From Desulfocucumis sp964643075 (GTDB taxonomy: Bacteria > Bacillota > Desulfotomaculia > Desulfotomaculales > Desulfocucumaceae): 64,000 nucleotides of DNA. A program made the translations under genes and the position numbers. The stretch is taken from assembly GCA_964643075.1 (NCBI GenBank), contig CAZXQO010000022.1:10203-74202 (forward strand), read 5' to 3'. Position 1 is the stretch's first letter. Every line of letters begins with the position of its first letter. The notes beneath the pieces are model-generated. The model did not search any database. It was not told the DNA's origin and saw only the letters and a list, made by a program, of their open reading frames with translations. Positions 40,852 to 50,010 of the stretch are shown here, one piece after another.

Positions 40852-42414
40852 ATGATCAAAACAACAGCAAAGATAGCCGTGCTGCTGCTGGCGCTTTTAT
40901 TTGCATTAACCGGCTGCGGCGGCAAAGATTCGTCCGGCGGAGACAAGCAGGCAGGCTCCGGGTCAACTGCCCAACAGTTAGATGTAGCCATTTCCAGCGA
41001 TGTCATGAACTGGGATCTGGTTAAATTCCCCGACGGGGATGCCCGCTTTGTCTGGTCGCAAATTTATGAGACACTGGTGCGCCTGGACACTGATTTAAAG
41101 GAGCAGCCGGGTCTGGCAGTTTCCTGGGAGCCCTCTGAAGGCGGCAAGGTATGGACTTTTAAACTTAGGAAAGGGGTAAAATTTCATGACGGCTCACCTT
41201 TCAACGCAGCGGCGGTAAAGTATTCCTACGGTGAGCGGGCGGATGTGATCAAGAGAAAAATGCTGCCAATTACGGAGATACAGACTCCTGACGACTATAC
41301 GGTAAAATTTATACTCAGCCGTCCTGTACCGCTGCCATCGTATTTTACACATGTGGCCTGGCCCGTTATGAGCCCCGCCAGTGTGGACGAAAAGGGACAA
41401 TTTAAGGGGCCGTCGGGCACCGGGCCTTATAAACTGGAAAAACATGACAGGGATCAGGAAGTTGTGCTGGTTCGTAATGATGACTACTACGGGACTAAAG
41501 GAACACTGGACCGTGTTGTATTTAAAGTTATTCCGGATGCATCCGCCAGATTAATGGCACTGCAATCGGGTCAGGTGGACATGGCCATTAAATTAAACGA
41601 GGCCGATGCCAGCCGCATTGCCAGTGACCCAAATATAAAAATATACCGGAAGCTGTCCACATTCACTGATTTTATGCAGTTTAACACTAAAAAGGCTCCC
41701 CTGGATGATGTCAATGTGCGCCGGGCCATAGCCCTGGCTGTGGATAGTGAAAAGATAGTCAAGGAGTTGCTGGCAGGTATTGATGTGCCGGCCATGGGAC
41801 GTCCACTTTCGCCGGTAATGAAATACAGCAATCCCGCATTGAAAACAATGCCCGATCCCAAAAAGGCCGGGGAACTGCTGGCACAGTCCGGCTGGCGTGA
41901 TACCAACGGCGACGGGGTGGTGGAAAAGAATGGCCGTCCCCTGGAGCTTACGGCACTGCTATCTCCCTGGAGCCCCAGGCAAAAAATTGAGGCAGAGGCT
42001 ATACAGGGACAGCTCAAGTCTGTGGGTATCGGCATGAAGGTGCAGGTAATGGAATTGGGGGCAATTACTGCGGCTGAAAACAAGGGCGATTTTGATGTTC
42101 TTCTGCGCACCGGCTACCTGACCTGGGGTGATTACCCGCACCACCTGAAAATCCATACATCCAAAAATATGTACAGTCACTGGTCCAACCAGGAATATGA
42201 CAAACTGATCATGCAGGGAGAGTCCGCCGCCATTGATGAGGCGGCCAAGAAAAATATTTACGATCAGGCGCAGCGGCTGATTATGGATCAGGCACCTGCG
42301 GTATATCTCGTTCACGAGGAAAAAGTGGTGGCCGTCAGAAGTAATGTCCAGAATTATCAAATCACCGCAGAAGATCCCTGGTTGAACCTGGCGGGAATAA
42401 CAGTGGAAAAATAG
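40852..42414 (+). CDS. Ni/oligopeptide ABC importer substrate-binding lipoprotein (NikA-like)
   Basis: 520 residues, SBP family 5. ATG 40852 has GGAGGGGG upstream. Lipobox LFALTGCGG, so Cys would be lipidated and the protein held on the outer face. Family signs: GLAVSWEPSEGGKVWTFKLR, GVKFHDGSPFNAAAV, GTGPYKLEKHD, VRNDDYYG and KVIPDASARLMALQSGQVDM, close in style to nickel-binding NikA proteins. Metal or metallophore versus peptide cannot be decided by eye; the shared leader with the Ni/Co and fmdE loci favours a metal complex. Confidence 0.88.
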   Translation: MIKTTAKIAVLLLALLFALTGCGGKDSSGGDKQAGSGSTAQQLDVAISSDVMNWDLVKFPDGDARFVWSQIYETLVRLDTDLKEQPGLAVSWEPSEGGKVWTFKLRKGVKFHDGSPFNAAAVKYSYGERADVIKRKMLPITEIQTPDDYTVKFILSRPVPLPSYFTHVAWPVMSPASVDEKGQFKGPSGTGPYKLEKHDRDQEVVLVRNDDYYGTKGTLDRVVFKVIPDASARLMALQSGQVDMAIKLNEADASRIASDPNIKIYRKLSTFTDFMQFNTKKAPLDDVNVRRAIALAVDSEKIVKELLAGIDVPAMGRPLSPVMKYSNPALKTMPDPKKAGELLAQSGWRDTNGDGVVEKNGRPLELTALLSPWSPRQKIEAEAIQGQLKSVGIGMKVQVMELGAITAAENKGDFDVLLRTGYLTWGDYPHHLKIHTSKNMYSHWSNQEYDKLIMQGESAAIDEAAKKNIYDQAQRLIMDQAPAVYLVHEEKVVAVRSNVQNYQITAEDPWLNLAGITVEK

Positions 42415-42498
42415 TGCGGGTTGCTCATTGGGGAAGCACGAGAACCGTCCCCTTGCTTCCCCCGGATATAGTAAAAAAAATAAATGGGGGAGTTATGA

Positions 42499-43095
42499 AT
42501 GGATCATCTGGCATGGTTTAATGAAAAGGCAGCCATCTGGGACAGCGTTGCCATGGAAGAGACCAGAAGACGACTGAAAGAAGTAATACTAAGTCTAAAC
42601 ATAAGCAGTAACAGTACGGTGCTGGATGTGGCCACGGGCACCGGACTGCTGCTGCCCTGGCTGAAAGAGGCGGTAAAACCTGCCGGACGGCTGGTAGCGT
42701 TTGACTTTTCGCCGGAGATGATTGCCCGGGCCAGGGAGAAATGCCCTGATGATATTGAATTCTTGGTGGCTGATGTGCATTCTCTGGAATTAACCGATAA
42801 TACTTTTGACGAAGTTATATGCAATTCTGCCTTTCCGCATTTTACAGATAAGCCCCGGGCCATAGCTGAAATGTCACGGGTATTGAAAAAAGGGGGACGT
42901 TTGACCATCTGCAACCCGGCTCCCAGGGATGAACTAAACGAATTTCATAAAAATCTGGGAGGCACTGTGAGTCAAGATATGCTTCCGCCGGCTGATGAAA
43001 TGACAGCCATGGCGGAAGATGCCGGTCTTGTCGGTATAGAAATTGTAGACGGACCTGAAACATACGTATTAATTGCCAGAAAAGGCGTCAGGTAG
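42499..43095 (+). CDS. Class I SAM-dependent methyltransferase linked to the importer
   Basis: 198 residues: start WFNEKAAIWDSVAMEE, motif I VLDVATGTGLLLPWL, motif II FDFSPEMIARAREK, VADVHSLELTDNTFD, CNSAFPHFTDKPRA, and RVLKKGGRLTICNPA. It resembles UbiE/Coq5-type small-molecule methyltransferases. It lies 85 bases after the SBP gene with no terminator seen, and a truncated counterpart sits at the same place in the decayed operon (25347). The substrate may be related to the imported compound; inference. Confidence 0.85.
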   Translation: MDHLAWFNEKAAIWDSVAMEETRRRLKEVILSLNISSNSTVLDVATGTGLLLPWLKEAVKPAGRLVAFDFSPEMIARAREKCPDDIEFLVADVHSLELTDNTFDEVICNSAFPHFTDKPRAIAEMSRVLKKGGRLTICNPAPRDELNEFHKNLGGTVSQDMLPPADEMTAMAEDAGLVGIEIVDGPETYVLIARKGVR

Positions 43096-43150
43096 ATATA
43101 TGAATTAAGGGTTGTTTATGATGTGAGATTAATACTCCACGTGAAGTAAT

Positions 43151-43182
43151 AACCCCTGACCTTTTGGCCGGGGGTTTTTATT
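43151..43182. terminator. Terminator between convergent genes
   Basis: AACCCC..ACC pairs with GG..GGGGTT, followed by TTTATTTT on the + strand. It ends the importer operon. Confidence 0.65.
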
Positions 43183-43848
43183 TTACTTTGAACTATTCTT
43201 TTTTTTACTTATTGGATTGCCATATGTCCATTCTAGTTCACGTCGTATGCCAGTCAAATTGATTGTTCTTTTTCCGCAACAATTTAGTAAATCATTCTTC
43301 GGGAAAGGATTATAATCTTTCGGGATAGACTTGTTCTTGTCTAAGTTCAAGGAAAAATTATGTTCTTTTCCGCAATAATCACATTTAATCTTGATTAATA
43401 CACTTGTAACAAGGTCGGGATTACCTAATATTTCCTCTATTTCTCCTTCTTGGAATAATCTTTGTGGAGGATAAATGGCATTTAAAAAATAGGAGCCTAA
43501 AGGTTCCATATTATTTTTATCATATACATGAATATTGTAAGTGCCTTCTTGTGGAAGCGGAAATTCATTCATTTCTATTATTATGTGTTCAGTTTGATTG
43601 ATAAAGTGTGCGGCAACATTTTCGCTAACTTCCGCTAGTTTCTCACCATCCGGCGTGTTTATTTCTAGCAATATTTCAGCTGAGCCTTCCATATTAATTA
43701 TACCTATTACAACAAAAAATTTGGGCGCTTTTGTTGGAAACATCGTGATATACAAAGTATCAAAAAAACCCTGTGCTGTTAGTTTTCCGGTCTCTTTGTC
43801 AATGTAGGCATTATCAACCGTAAGAAAATATTTAATCTTTGGGCTCAT
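43183..43848 (-). CDS. DUF6941-like beta-rich protein with zinc ribbon
   Basis: About 221 residues. ATG 43848 follows GGGGAGG by 10 bases. The first 130 residues (KYFLTVDNAYIDKETGKLTA, then VIGIINMEGSAEILLEI and EGTYNIHVYDKN) resemble the all-beta DUF6941 family. The C-terminal part holds CDYCGKEH and CCGKR, a likely zinc-binding ribbon. Cytosolic, function unknown. Confidence 0.6.
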   Translation of the reverse strand: MSPKIKYFLTVDNAYIDKETGKLTAQGFFDTLYITMFPTKAPKFFVVIGIINMEGSAEILLEINTPDGEKLAEVSENVAAHFINQTEHIIIEMNEFPLPQEGTYNIHVYDKNNMEPLGSYFLNAIYPPQRLFQEGEIEEILGNPDLVTSVLIKIKCDYCGKEHNFSLNLDKNKSIPKDYNPFPKNDLLNCCGKRTINLTGIRRELEWTYGNPISKKKNSSK

Positions 43849-43871
43849 TTTCAAGCAACCTCCCCAGTTAA

Positions 43872-43956
43872 TTATTCATCAGCTTTTTCTTTGTCATCAA
43901 GTTCCGTATGAACAAAAACCGTTGCTTTTAGTTGTTCAAATGGGTTCGCCTCCCAG
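43872..43956 (-). other. Possible C-terminal remnant upstream of the DUF6941-like gene
   Basis: A short minus-strand frame (SWEANPFEQLKATVFVHTE, then DDKEKADE and stop) with no start codon; the residues look protein-like. It ends just before the DUF6941-like gene, so a degenerate upstream gene is possible. Confidence 0.25.
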
Positions 43957-44518
43957 GACCACTTTATTTACCGTTTTTGTAAACGGACAAAAATCATAAT
44001 AGATTTCGATAGTGCTCCTGTATGATTCAGTGGGGTACACTCACCCCTTTCAAATAGTTTTCCTTTATTTTAATATATCTATCCCAATTTTGGCGACAAT
44101 TTCCCCCAACTTACTATTGCCAAGGCTCTCAGGGATTATATGTAAAAGTCCCGAGACACCAGAATAGCATATCCACAGCCCACAACCCTTATAAGACGCG
44201 GCTTGGAAATTTATGTCGCCAAACTCAGGATTTATAAAAAACTGTAACAAAAGGATGTAACTTATATGGTTTTATAGGGTATTCAGCAAAATATACTACT
44301 TTCCTGCATAGCTTAAACTTATCGGCGCGGATATTTTACCATTCTTGTCAACAAAACACATGTTTGCTATAATTACCTCCAAGGAATCTCATTCAAGGAG
44401 CCGGAGGGCTCCTGGGATAAATTATTGTTGGCCAAAAAATATTTTCAACGGTGATTAAATTTGGATTTTTAAAATCATACCAAACCAATGGCACATATTA
44501 GCCTAAACCTCATTGACG
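43957..44518. other. Gene-poor intergenic region
   Basis: AT-rich. The only sizeable frame is a 61-codon minus-strand one at 44065-44250 (contains NFQAASYKGCGLWICYSG and LHIIPESLGNSKLGEIVAK) without a clear ribosome site; it may be a remnant. No RNA gene or repeat recognised. Confidence 0.3.
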
Positions 44519-44542
44519 TATAGTATAGGGGGGTATACTATA
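44519..44542 (+). promoter_or_regulatory. CsoR operator
   Basis: TATAGTATAGGGG and GGTATACTATA form a near-palindrome with a central G-run, the form of CsoR copper operators (TAC..GGGG..GTA type). It lies 22 bases before the csoR start and would give copper-relieved autorepression of csoR-copA-copZ. Confidence 0.75.
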
Positions 44543-44564
44543 TGGTTATGGAAGGTGATGTCAA

Positions 44565-44891
44565 ATGGATGAACATAAACAGGACTGTTGCCCAAATTGT
44601 CAAAGCGATGGTAAAAGAAGCTGGCATGATGATAAAACGGTTCGAGAGCTTATCAGCCGTCTCAACCGTATTGAAGGGCAAATGAGGGGAATCAAAAGAA
44701 TGGTCGAAGAAGGTGTTTATTGTGACGATGTTTTAAACCAGATAGCTTCCGCCCAGTCCGCTCTTTACGGAGTGGCCAGGCTGTTATTGGAAAAGCATAT
44801 GCATTCCTGTATCAAGGGGCAACTCAAAGCTGGTGATGACGAGGTCATTGGCGAATTGACGAAAACAATTTTTAGATTGATTAATAAATAA
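44565..44891 (+). CDS. csoR: Copper-sensing repressor CsoR
   Basis: 108 residues, all-helical DUF156 repressor. The Cu(I) ligand set Cys-x-His-Cys is visible as YCDDVLNQIASAQSAL and EKHMHSCI; LISRLNRIEGQMRGIKRM is the DNA/tetramer helix. ATG 44565, GAAGGTG upstream. An extra N-terminal stretch holds CCPNC and H residues. It precedes copA and copZ and has a CsoR box upstream. Confidence 0.93.
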   Translation: MDEHKQDCCPNCQSDGKRSWHDDKTVRELISRLNRIEGQMRGIKRMVEEGVYCDDVLNQIASAQSALYGVARLLLEKHMHSCIKGQLKAGDDEVIGELTKTIFRLINK

Positions 44892-44962
44892 GGGGACATT
44901 CCTTCCCGAATCTGATAAAAAATAAGGAATATAGGCAACCTAAGAAGGGTGGGTGATGGAGC

Positions 44963-47152
44963 ATGGGGTATGGCGAAAAGGCTGAAAGCTCGGAATTACT
45001 GATTTCCGGGATGTCTTGCGCAGCTTGTTCCGCAAGGGTGGAGAAAAAACTAAATTCATTACCGGGAGTGCAGGAAGCGGTTGTTAACCTGGCCACAGGT
45101 AATGCAAATATCAAATATATTCCGGAACTGGTTTCAATTGCAGAAGTGAGAAAAGCGGTGGAAGCCCTTGGTTACGGAGCCCGTCAGGCATCGGACACTA
45201 CCACTGACGAAAAAGAAAAAGCACGGCGAAATGAAATACGCCTGCAGATAGCCAGGTTTGTTTCTGCGGCTATTTTATCCCTTCCCCTGTCCTGGATGAT
45301 GCTATCAGAGCTGTTCGGACAGCATAAATTTATGCTTGCCCCCTGGGTTCAACTGGCGTTAGCCACCCCTGTCCAGTTTGTAGCAGGCTGGCAGTTTTAT
45401 CGCGGAGCCTATCATTCCCTTAAAACCGGCGGGGCAAATATGGACGTACTGGTGGCGCTGGGCACCTCGGCTGCATATTTTTACAGCTTAATTTCCCTGT
45501 TAGCCGGTTGGAAATTATATTATTTTGAATCGTCCGCCATCCTCATTACTCTAATTTTGCTTGGAAAGCTGCTGGAAGCCATAGCCAAAGGAAAAACCTC
45601 CGAAGCCATAAAAAAATTGATGGGCCTTCAGGCCAAAACCGCCCGTGTTGTACGTGACGGAGCGGAAGAAGATGTGCCTGTTGATGAGGTACAGGTTGGC
45701 GATATTATCCTGGTGCGGCCAGGTGAGCGCATCCCGGTGGACGGCATAATACTGGATGGAAGCTCCAGCGTGGATGAATCCATGCTTACCGGGGAAAGCC
45801 TGCCGGTGGAAAAACAACAGGGTGATAAAGTGGTGGGAGCTTCTGTCAACAAACAGGGGAGCTTCACTTTCAGGGCAACCAGAGTAGGTAATGAAACCGC
45901 TCTGGCCCAAATTATACGCCTGGTGGAAGAGGCCCAGGGCTCCAAGGCGCCGGTCCAGCGCCTGGCGGATAAAGTTTCCGGCATATTTGTACCTGCTGTA
46001 GTGGCAATTGCTCTACTTACCTTTACCGGCTGGTATTTGCGCGGCGGGGAGTTTACTGCCTCATTGATGCACATGATTACCGTTCTGGTTGTTGCCTGTC
46101 CCTGTGCGCTGGGCCTGGCCACTCCCACGGCCATAATGGTGGGAACAGGCGTTGGAGCTAAAAAGGGCATATTAATCAGGGGTGGAGAACATCTTGAGCA
46201 GGCGGGCAAACTAGATACCGTTGTTTTGGATAAAACGGGAACCATTACCCGGGGGATACCCTCCGTGACAGATTTTTGGGTCCTTTCTTCCTTTGAAGAA
46301 AAAAAACTGCTGGGAATTATCGCCTCGGCAGAAAAGAAATCGGAACACCCTCTGGGACAGGCTATCGTAAAGCGGGCCGAAGAACTAAATGCCCCCATGA
46401 TCGAAATTAGCGGCTTTGAGGCCATACCCGGGCAAGGAATTCGCTTCAATGTAAGGGATGAAATCTGGCACATTGGCAATGAAGCTCTGGCCAGATCCCA
46501 GGGGATTGATTTGTCACCGGTACAGGAACGGAAAAATGGTTGGGAAAAAGAAGGAAAGACCGTCATGGTGGCCATGGCGGGCAAAAAAATGGCTGGATTG
46601 CTAGCTGTGGCGGATACCGTCAAGGAGCACGCGGCGGAGGCAATCTCCGAACTCCGGCAAATGGGACTGGAAATTTACATGCTGACAGGGGACCAGCATA
46701 ACACGGCCCGGGCTATAGCCCGGCAGGCGGGCATTAATAATGTCATTGCCGAAGTTCTTCCTGATAGCAAAGCGCAGGAAATTCAAAAACTTAAAGACGC
46801 CGGTAAAATAGTAGCCATGGTGGGTGACGGCATTAACGACGCCCCGGCTCTGGCCACCGCACAGGTGGGTATGGCTATTGGAACAGGAACCGACATAGCT
46901 ATGGAAAGCGCCCCCATAATACTCATTCGCGGGGACCTGCGGACCATTGCCTCGGCTATACGCCTGTCGCGCCAAACACTTCGTAAAATCCGGCAAAACC
47001 TGTTCTGGGCCTTTGTGTATAACCTAATTTGCATTCCCTTAGCTATTTCCGGCGTATTTACCCCCATTATGGGCGGAACGGCCATGGCTTTTAGCTCGGT
47101 ATCAGTGGTGACCAATTCACTGCTTTTAAAACGTTATAACCCGGAACATTAG
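44963..47152 (+). CDS. copA: Cu(I)-exporting P1B-type ATPase CopA
   Basis: 729 residues. One N-terminal HMA domain (GMSCAACSARVEKKL), then membrane helices, the actuator TGES motif (SMLTGESLPVEK), the ion path CPC (VVACPCALGLATPTA, about residue 378), phosphorylation DKTGTIT (about 424), HP motif (SEHPLG), GDGINDAPAL hinge, and the final helices with YN and MG.SS-type Cu ligands (FVYNLI; MAFSSVSVV). Exports Cu+ from the cytosol. In an operon with csoR and copZ. Confidence 0.95.
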   Translation: MGYGEKAESSELLISGMSCAACSARVEKKLNSLPGVQEAVVNLATGNANIKYIPELVSIAEVRKAVEALGYGARQASDTTTDEKEKARRNEIRLQIARFVSAAILSLPLSWMMLSELFGQHKFMLAPWVQLALATPVQFVAGWQFYRGAYHSLKTGGANMDVLVALGTSAAYFYSLISLLAGWKLYYFESSAILITLILLGKLLEAIAKGKTSEAIKKLMGLQAKTARVVRDGAEEDVPVDEVQVGDIILVRPGERIPVDGIILDGSSSVDESMLTGESLPVEKQQGDKVVGASVNKQGSFTFRATRVGNETALAQIIRLVEEAQGSKAPVQRLADKVSGIFVPAVVAIALLTFTGWYLRGGEFTASLMHMITVLVVACPCALGLATPTAIMVGTGVGAKKGILIRGGEHLEQAGKLDTVVLDKTGTITRGIPSVTDFWVLSSFEEKKLLGIIASAEKKSEHPLGQAIVKRAEELNAPMIEISGFEAIPGQGIRFNVRDEIWHIGNEALARSQGIDLSPVQERKNGWEKEGKTVMVAMAGKKMAGLLAVADTVKEHAAEAISELRQMGLEIYMLTGDQHNTARAIARQAGINNVIAEVLPDSKAQEIQKLKDAGKIVAMVGDGINDAPALATAQVGMAIGTGTDIAMESAPIILIRGDLRTIASAIRLSRQTLRKIRQNLFWAFVYNLICIPLAISGVFTPIMGGTAMAFSSVSVVTNSLLLKRYNPEH

Positions 47153-47183
47153 AATGTATGAAATTGAAAGGAGGTGTCAAAAA

Positions 47184-47384
47184 ATGGATAAAGCTATACT
47201 TAAAGTCGAAGGTATGAGCTGTAACCACTGCAAAATGGCCGTAGAAAAGGCACTAAAAGGGATTAATGGTGTAGAAAATGTGCAAGTGAACCTTGATAAA
47301 AAGGAAGTTGTGGTGACAGGCTCCGCCAGTCGGGATCATCTGGCTAAAGCGATAAAAGAAGCCGGGTATGATGTGATAGGTTAG
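47184..47384 (+). CDS. copZ: Copper chaperone CopZ
   Basis: 66 residues, one HMA domain: MDKAILKVEGMSCNHCKMAV with the Cu ligands in MSCNHC, then KALKGINGVENVQVNL and AGYDVIG end. ATG 47184 has the strong site AAAGGAGGTG; an in-frame start at 47154 does not. It hands Cu+ to CopA. Confidence 0.94.
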   Translation: MDKAILKVEGMSCNHCKMAVEKALKGINGVENVQVNLDKKEVVVTGSASRDHLAKAIKEAGYDVIG

Positions 47385-47450
47385 TAATGGCAAGGCAGGG
47401 CGGGAAGCAGAGGGTTGAAGGAAAAAAATTAGTGAGTGGTACTGTTGGTA

Positions 47451-47480
47451 AGAGCGGGTGAGGTTGCCCGCTCTTTTTTG
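47451..47480 (+). terminator. Terminator after copZ
   Basis: AGAGCGGG (47451-47458) pairs with CCCGCTCT (47467-47474), followed by TTTTT. Confidence 0.85.
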
Positions 47481-47582
47481 ATTTAAAGAAAACTTTCCGG
47501 GACGATATCGCCCGGGCAGGGTATATTGGCAAAACCCGTCATTTCTATTTGTCTGAAAAAGTTGCACGGTAAACCCAGGCTC

Positions 47583-47611
47583 TTGACATTTTGTATTATA
47601 CAATATATAAG
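47583..47611 (+). promoter_or_regulatory. Promoter with palindrome before the Fur-family gene
   Basis: TTGACA (47583-47588), 17 bases, TATAAG. Between the boxes lies TTGTATTATACAA, a perfect 13-base palindrome that is a likely operator for autoregulation by the Fur-like protein. Confidence 0.6.
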
Positions 47612-47656
47612 TAATATTAGGTTGTAATTAGGAATATAATTATTTAGGAGGTAATC

Positions 47657-48127
47657 GTGGTGAAGGATGATTACGCCATTGAGCAGTTTCGTAAAAATGG
47701 CTATAAAATTACACCGCAGCGACAGGAGATATTACAAGCATTTATGGACAATAACAATAATCAGCCACTGAGCGCCGAAGAAGTTCACCGCAAGGTTGTT
47801 GAGAGATATCCCAACATAAGTCTTGACACGGTCTACCGTAATCTGAATGTTTTTTTGGAAATTGGAATTATCAGCAAGTTAAGCTTTCGGGAGGGTAAAA
47901 GCCGGTACGAATTAGATTTAGGAAAGCACCACCATCACCTTGTGTGTTTAAAGTGTGGCTTGACGGAAGTAATTGACTTCTGCCCCTTTAAATCTCTGGA
48001 AGTTGAAAAGATTGAGGAAGAAAAAAAGTTTGAAATTACGAAGCACAGCTTTGAGATCTTCGGCTATTGCGAACTATGTAGGGAAAGGCCGCTAGAAAAA
48101 TCTATAAATAAATCTGTGAGTTGTTAA
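47657..48127 (+). CDS. Fur-family metalloregulator, probably Zur
   Basis: 156 residues. Winged helix (ITPQRQEILQAFMDNN, then SLDTVYRNLNVF), the regulatory metal site region GKHHHHLVCLKCG, and structural zinc Cys pairs CLKCG and CELCRE. GTG 47657 with AGGAGGT. Directly upstream of a zinc-type ABC importer, so a zinc-responsive Zur role is most likely, though PerR/Fur cannot be excluded by motif alone. Confidence 0.85.
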   Translation: MVKDDYAIEQFRKNGYKITPQRQEILQAFMDNNNNQPLSAEEVHRKVVERYPNISLDTVYRNLNVFLEIGIISKLSFREGKSRYELDLGKHHHHLVCLKCGLTEVIDFCPFKSLEVEKIEEEKKFEITKHSFEIFGYCELCRERPLEKSINKSVSC

Positions 48128-48272
48128 ACCTTGAGGGGGATTATAACATTTTATTTTAGCATTTTTTCTTTATGCATGACAGCGCTGGCAAGGCAGACTG
48201 GAATGATGATGTTAACGGTATTACCTTTGTGAAAACTAACTGATTACCAATAAGGAGAGGTAGGTTTAAAAA

Positions 48273-49187
48273 ATGCAAAAATCTGCAAACCTTTTAATGG
48301 TAGCCGTTTTACTAGTCGCTATGGTTATTTTTATGTCGGCATGTCAGGGACAAACCTCTCCGTCGCCGGAAAAATCGGCAACCAGCAAAACATTGACTGT
48401 CGTTACGTCTTTTTACCCTATGTACATAGCGTCTATAAACGTAGCTAAAGATGTACCCGGTGTGAAAGTTGTCAATATGACCCAGCCTACAACGGGGTGC
48501 CTGCATGACTATCAACTCAAGCCTGATGATTTAAAGATTCTCAGTGAAGCACAGATATTTGTTGTAAACGGCGCCGGGATGGAAGCCTTTATGGATAAAG
48601 TTGTTCAACAACTACCTGATTTAAAGATTGTTGAGGCGAGTAAGGGTATACCACTCATAAAAGGCGAAGGAGAGGAAGGCGACAACCCCCACGTATGGGT
48701 CAGTATTTCTAATGCCATACAACAGGCCAAGAACATAGGCAAACAACTGGCTACGCTTGACCCGGACCATGCCGCGCAATATAACGCTAATACCACCGCT
48801 TATGTTGATAAGCTGGAAGCGCTTCGGGTAAAGATGCATCAGTCCCTGGATGGCGCTAAGAAGCGGGATATTATTACCTTTCATGAGGCGTTTCCCTACT
48901 TTGCCCGGGAATTCAACCTGAACATCGTAGCTGTGATTGAAAGGGAGCCCGGCTCCGAGCCAAGTGCCGCTGAGTTGGCCGATACCATTGATACCGTTAA
49001 AAAATCCAAAATAAAGGCGCTCTTCGCTGAGCCCCAATATTCGGAGAAAGCCGCAGAGACCATAGCCCGGGAAACAGGGGCTAAGGTATACACCCTGGAT
49101 CCGGCGGTTACTGGACCCATGGAGCCGGACGCTTATTTAAAAATAATGGAATCCAATCTGAAAATCTTAAATGAGGCGTTAAAATAA
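48273..49187 (+). CDS. znuA: Zinc/manganese ABC substrate-binding lipoprotein (ZnuA-like)
   Basis: 304 residues, cluster A-I SBP. Lipobox IFMSACQG. Candidate metal ligands: His in CLHDYQL, His in NPHVWVS, His in FHEAFPYFA, and the late Asp/Glu in FAEPQYSE. It lacks the His-rich loop of some ZnuA proteins. ATG 48273, GGAGAGG upstream. First gene of znuA-C-B following the Fur-family gene. Confidence 0.88.
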   Translation: MQKSANLLMVAVLLVAMVIFMSACQGQTSPSPEKSATSKTLTVVTSFYPMYIASINVAKDVPGVKVVNMTQPTTGCLHDYQLKPDDLKILSEAQIFVVNGAGMEAFMDKVVQQLPDLKIVEASKGIPLIKGEGEEGDNPHVWVSISNAIQQAKNIGKQLATLDPDHAAQYNANTTAYVDKLEALRVKMHQSLDGAKKRDIITFHEAFPYFAREFNLNIVAVIEREPGSEPSAAELADTIDTVKKSKIKALFAEPQYSEKAAETIARETGAKVYTLDPAVTGPMEPDAYLKIMESNLKILNEALK

Positions 49188-49188
49188 T

Positions 49189-50010
49189 ATGACTTATACT
49201 GGTGTCCTTCAAAAAAGACAAAGAAAATTCTGTGGCTTGTGCTGTACAAAGCTAAAAAATTTCGGGGTAACAGTAGGGAAAACGGAAATTCTACACGATA
49301 TTGACCTGCACATTCATTGTGGGGAGCTAACAGCTCTGGTCGGCCCAAACGGAGCAGGCAAGTCAACTCTGTTAAAAGCCATTCTGGGAGAAATAAGCCA
49401 TACCGGTGAACTGTCTTTCCTGGATGCTGAGGATTGCCGGAGGAACCCCGTAGTTGGCTACGTTCCCCAGAGGCTGGACTTTGACTCCGGGTCACCAATC
49501 AGTGTGCTGGATTTATTTTCAGCCTGTATATCATCCTGGCCGGTTTGCCTTGGCCATTCCCTGCGACTTCGGGAACGTGTCTTAGCCAGCCTAGCCAGCG
49601 TACAGGCAGATCACCTGTTGGAACGGCGTCTGGGGGATTTGTCGGGAGGAGAACTCCAACGGGTTCTCCTCGCTATGGCTCTCGATCAGAGTCCCGACTT
49701 GCTACTGCTGGATGAACCGGTATCCGGTATTGACGTACAAGGCAAAGATTTATTCTATGAATTGGTTTCCAGTCTGCGTCAACAATATGACCTGTCAATT
49801 ATATTAGTTTCCCACGACTGGTCGTTGGTGTCCCGTTACGCAGACCGCATTGTCCTCCTTGACCGGACAGTTCAGTGCTGCGGGACGCCGCGGGAAGTTT
49901 TTTCCAACGAGAGAATACTGCGGGACTACGGGCCGGCTATTAGAGAAGAGACGGGTCAACTTCCTTTGAAACCACAAATTATTCTTAGTGGCGGAGGTAT
50001 GCACGCATGA
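49189..50010 (+). CDS. znuC: Zinc ABC importer ATPase (ZnuC-like)
   Basis: 273 residues: GPNGAGKST Walker A, GYVPQRLDFD Q-loop, LSGGELQRVLLAMAL, LLLLDEPVSGID, LVSHDWSLV. ATG 49189 starts one base after znuA stop; a downstream TTG within the Cys-rich N-terminal extension (FCGLCCTKLKN) is an alternative start. It overlaps znuB by four bases. Confidence 0.9.
   Translation: MTYTGVLQKRQRKFCGLCCTKLKNFGVTVGKTEILHDIDLHIHCGELTALVGPNGAGKSTLLKAILGEISHTGELSFLDAEDCRRNPVVGYVPQRLDFDSGSPISVLDLFSACISSWPVCLGHSLRLRERVLASLASVQADHLLERRLGDLSGGELQRVLLAMALDQSPDLLLLDEPVSGIDVQGKDLFYELVSSLRQQYDLSIILVSHDWSLVSRYADRIVLLDRTVQCCGTPREVFSNERILRDYGPAIREETGQLPLKPQIILSGGGMHA

Noticed and set aside
45628..46623. 331-codon frame opposite copA
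   Set aside because: Ser/Pro/Thr-rich shadow typical of the strand opposite a GC-rich gene; copA on the + strand is complete.
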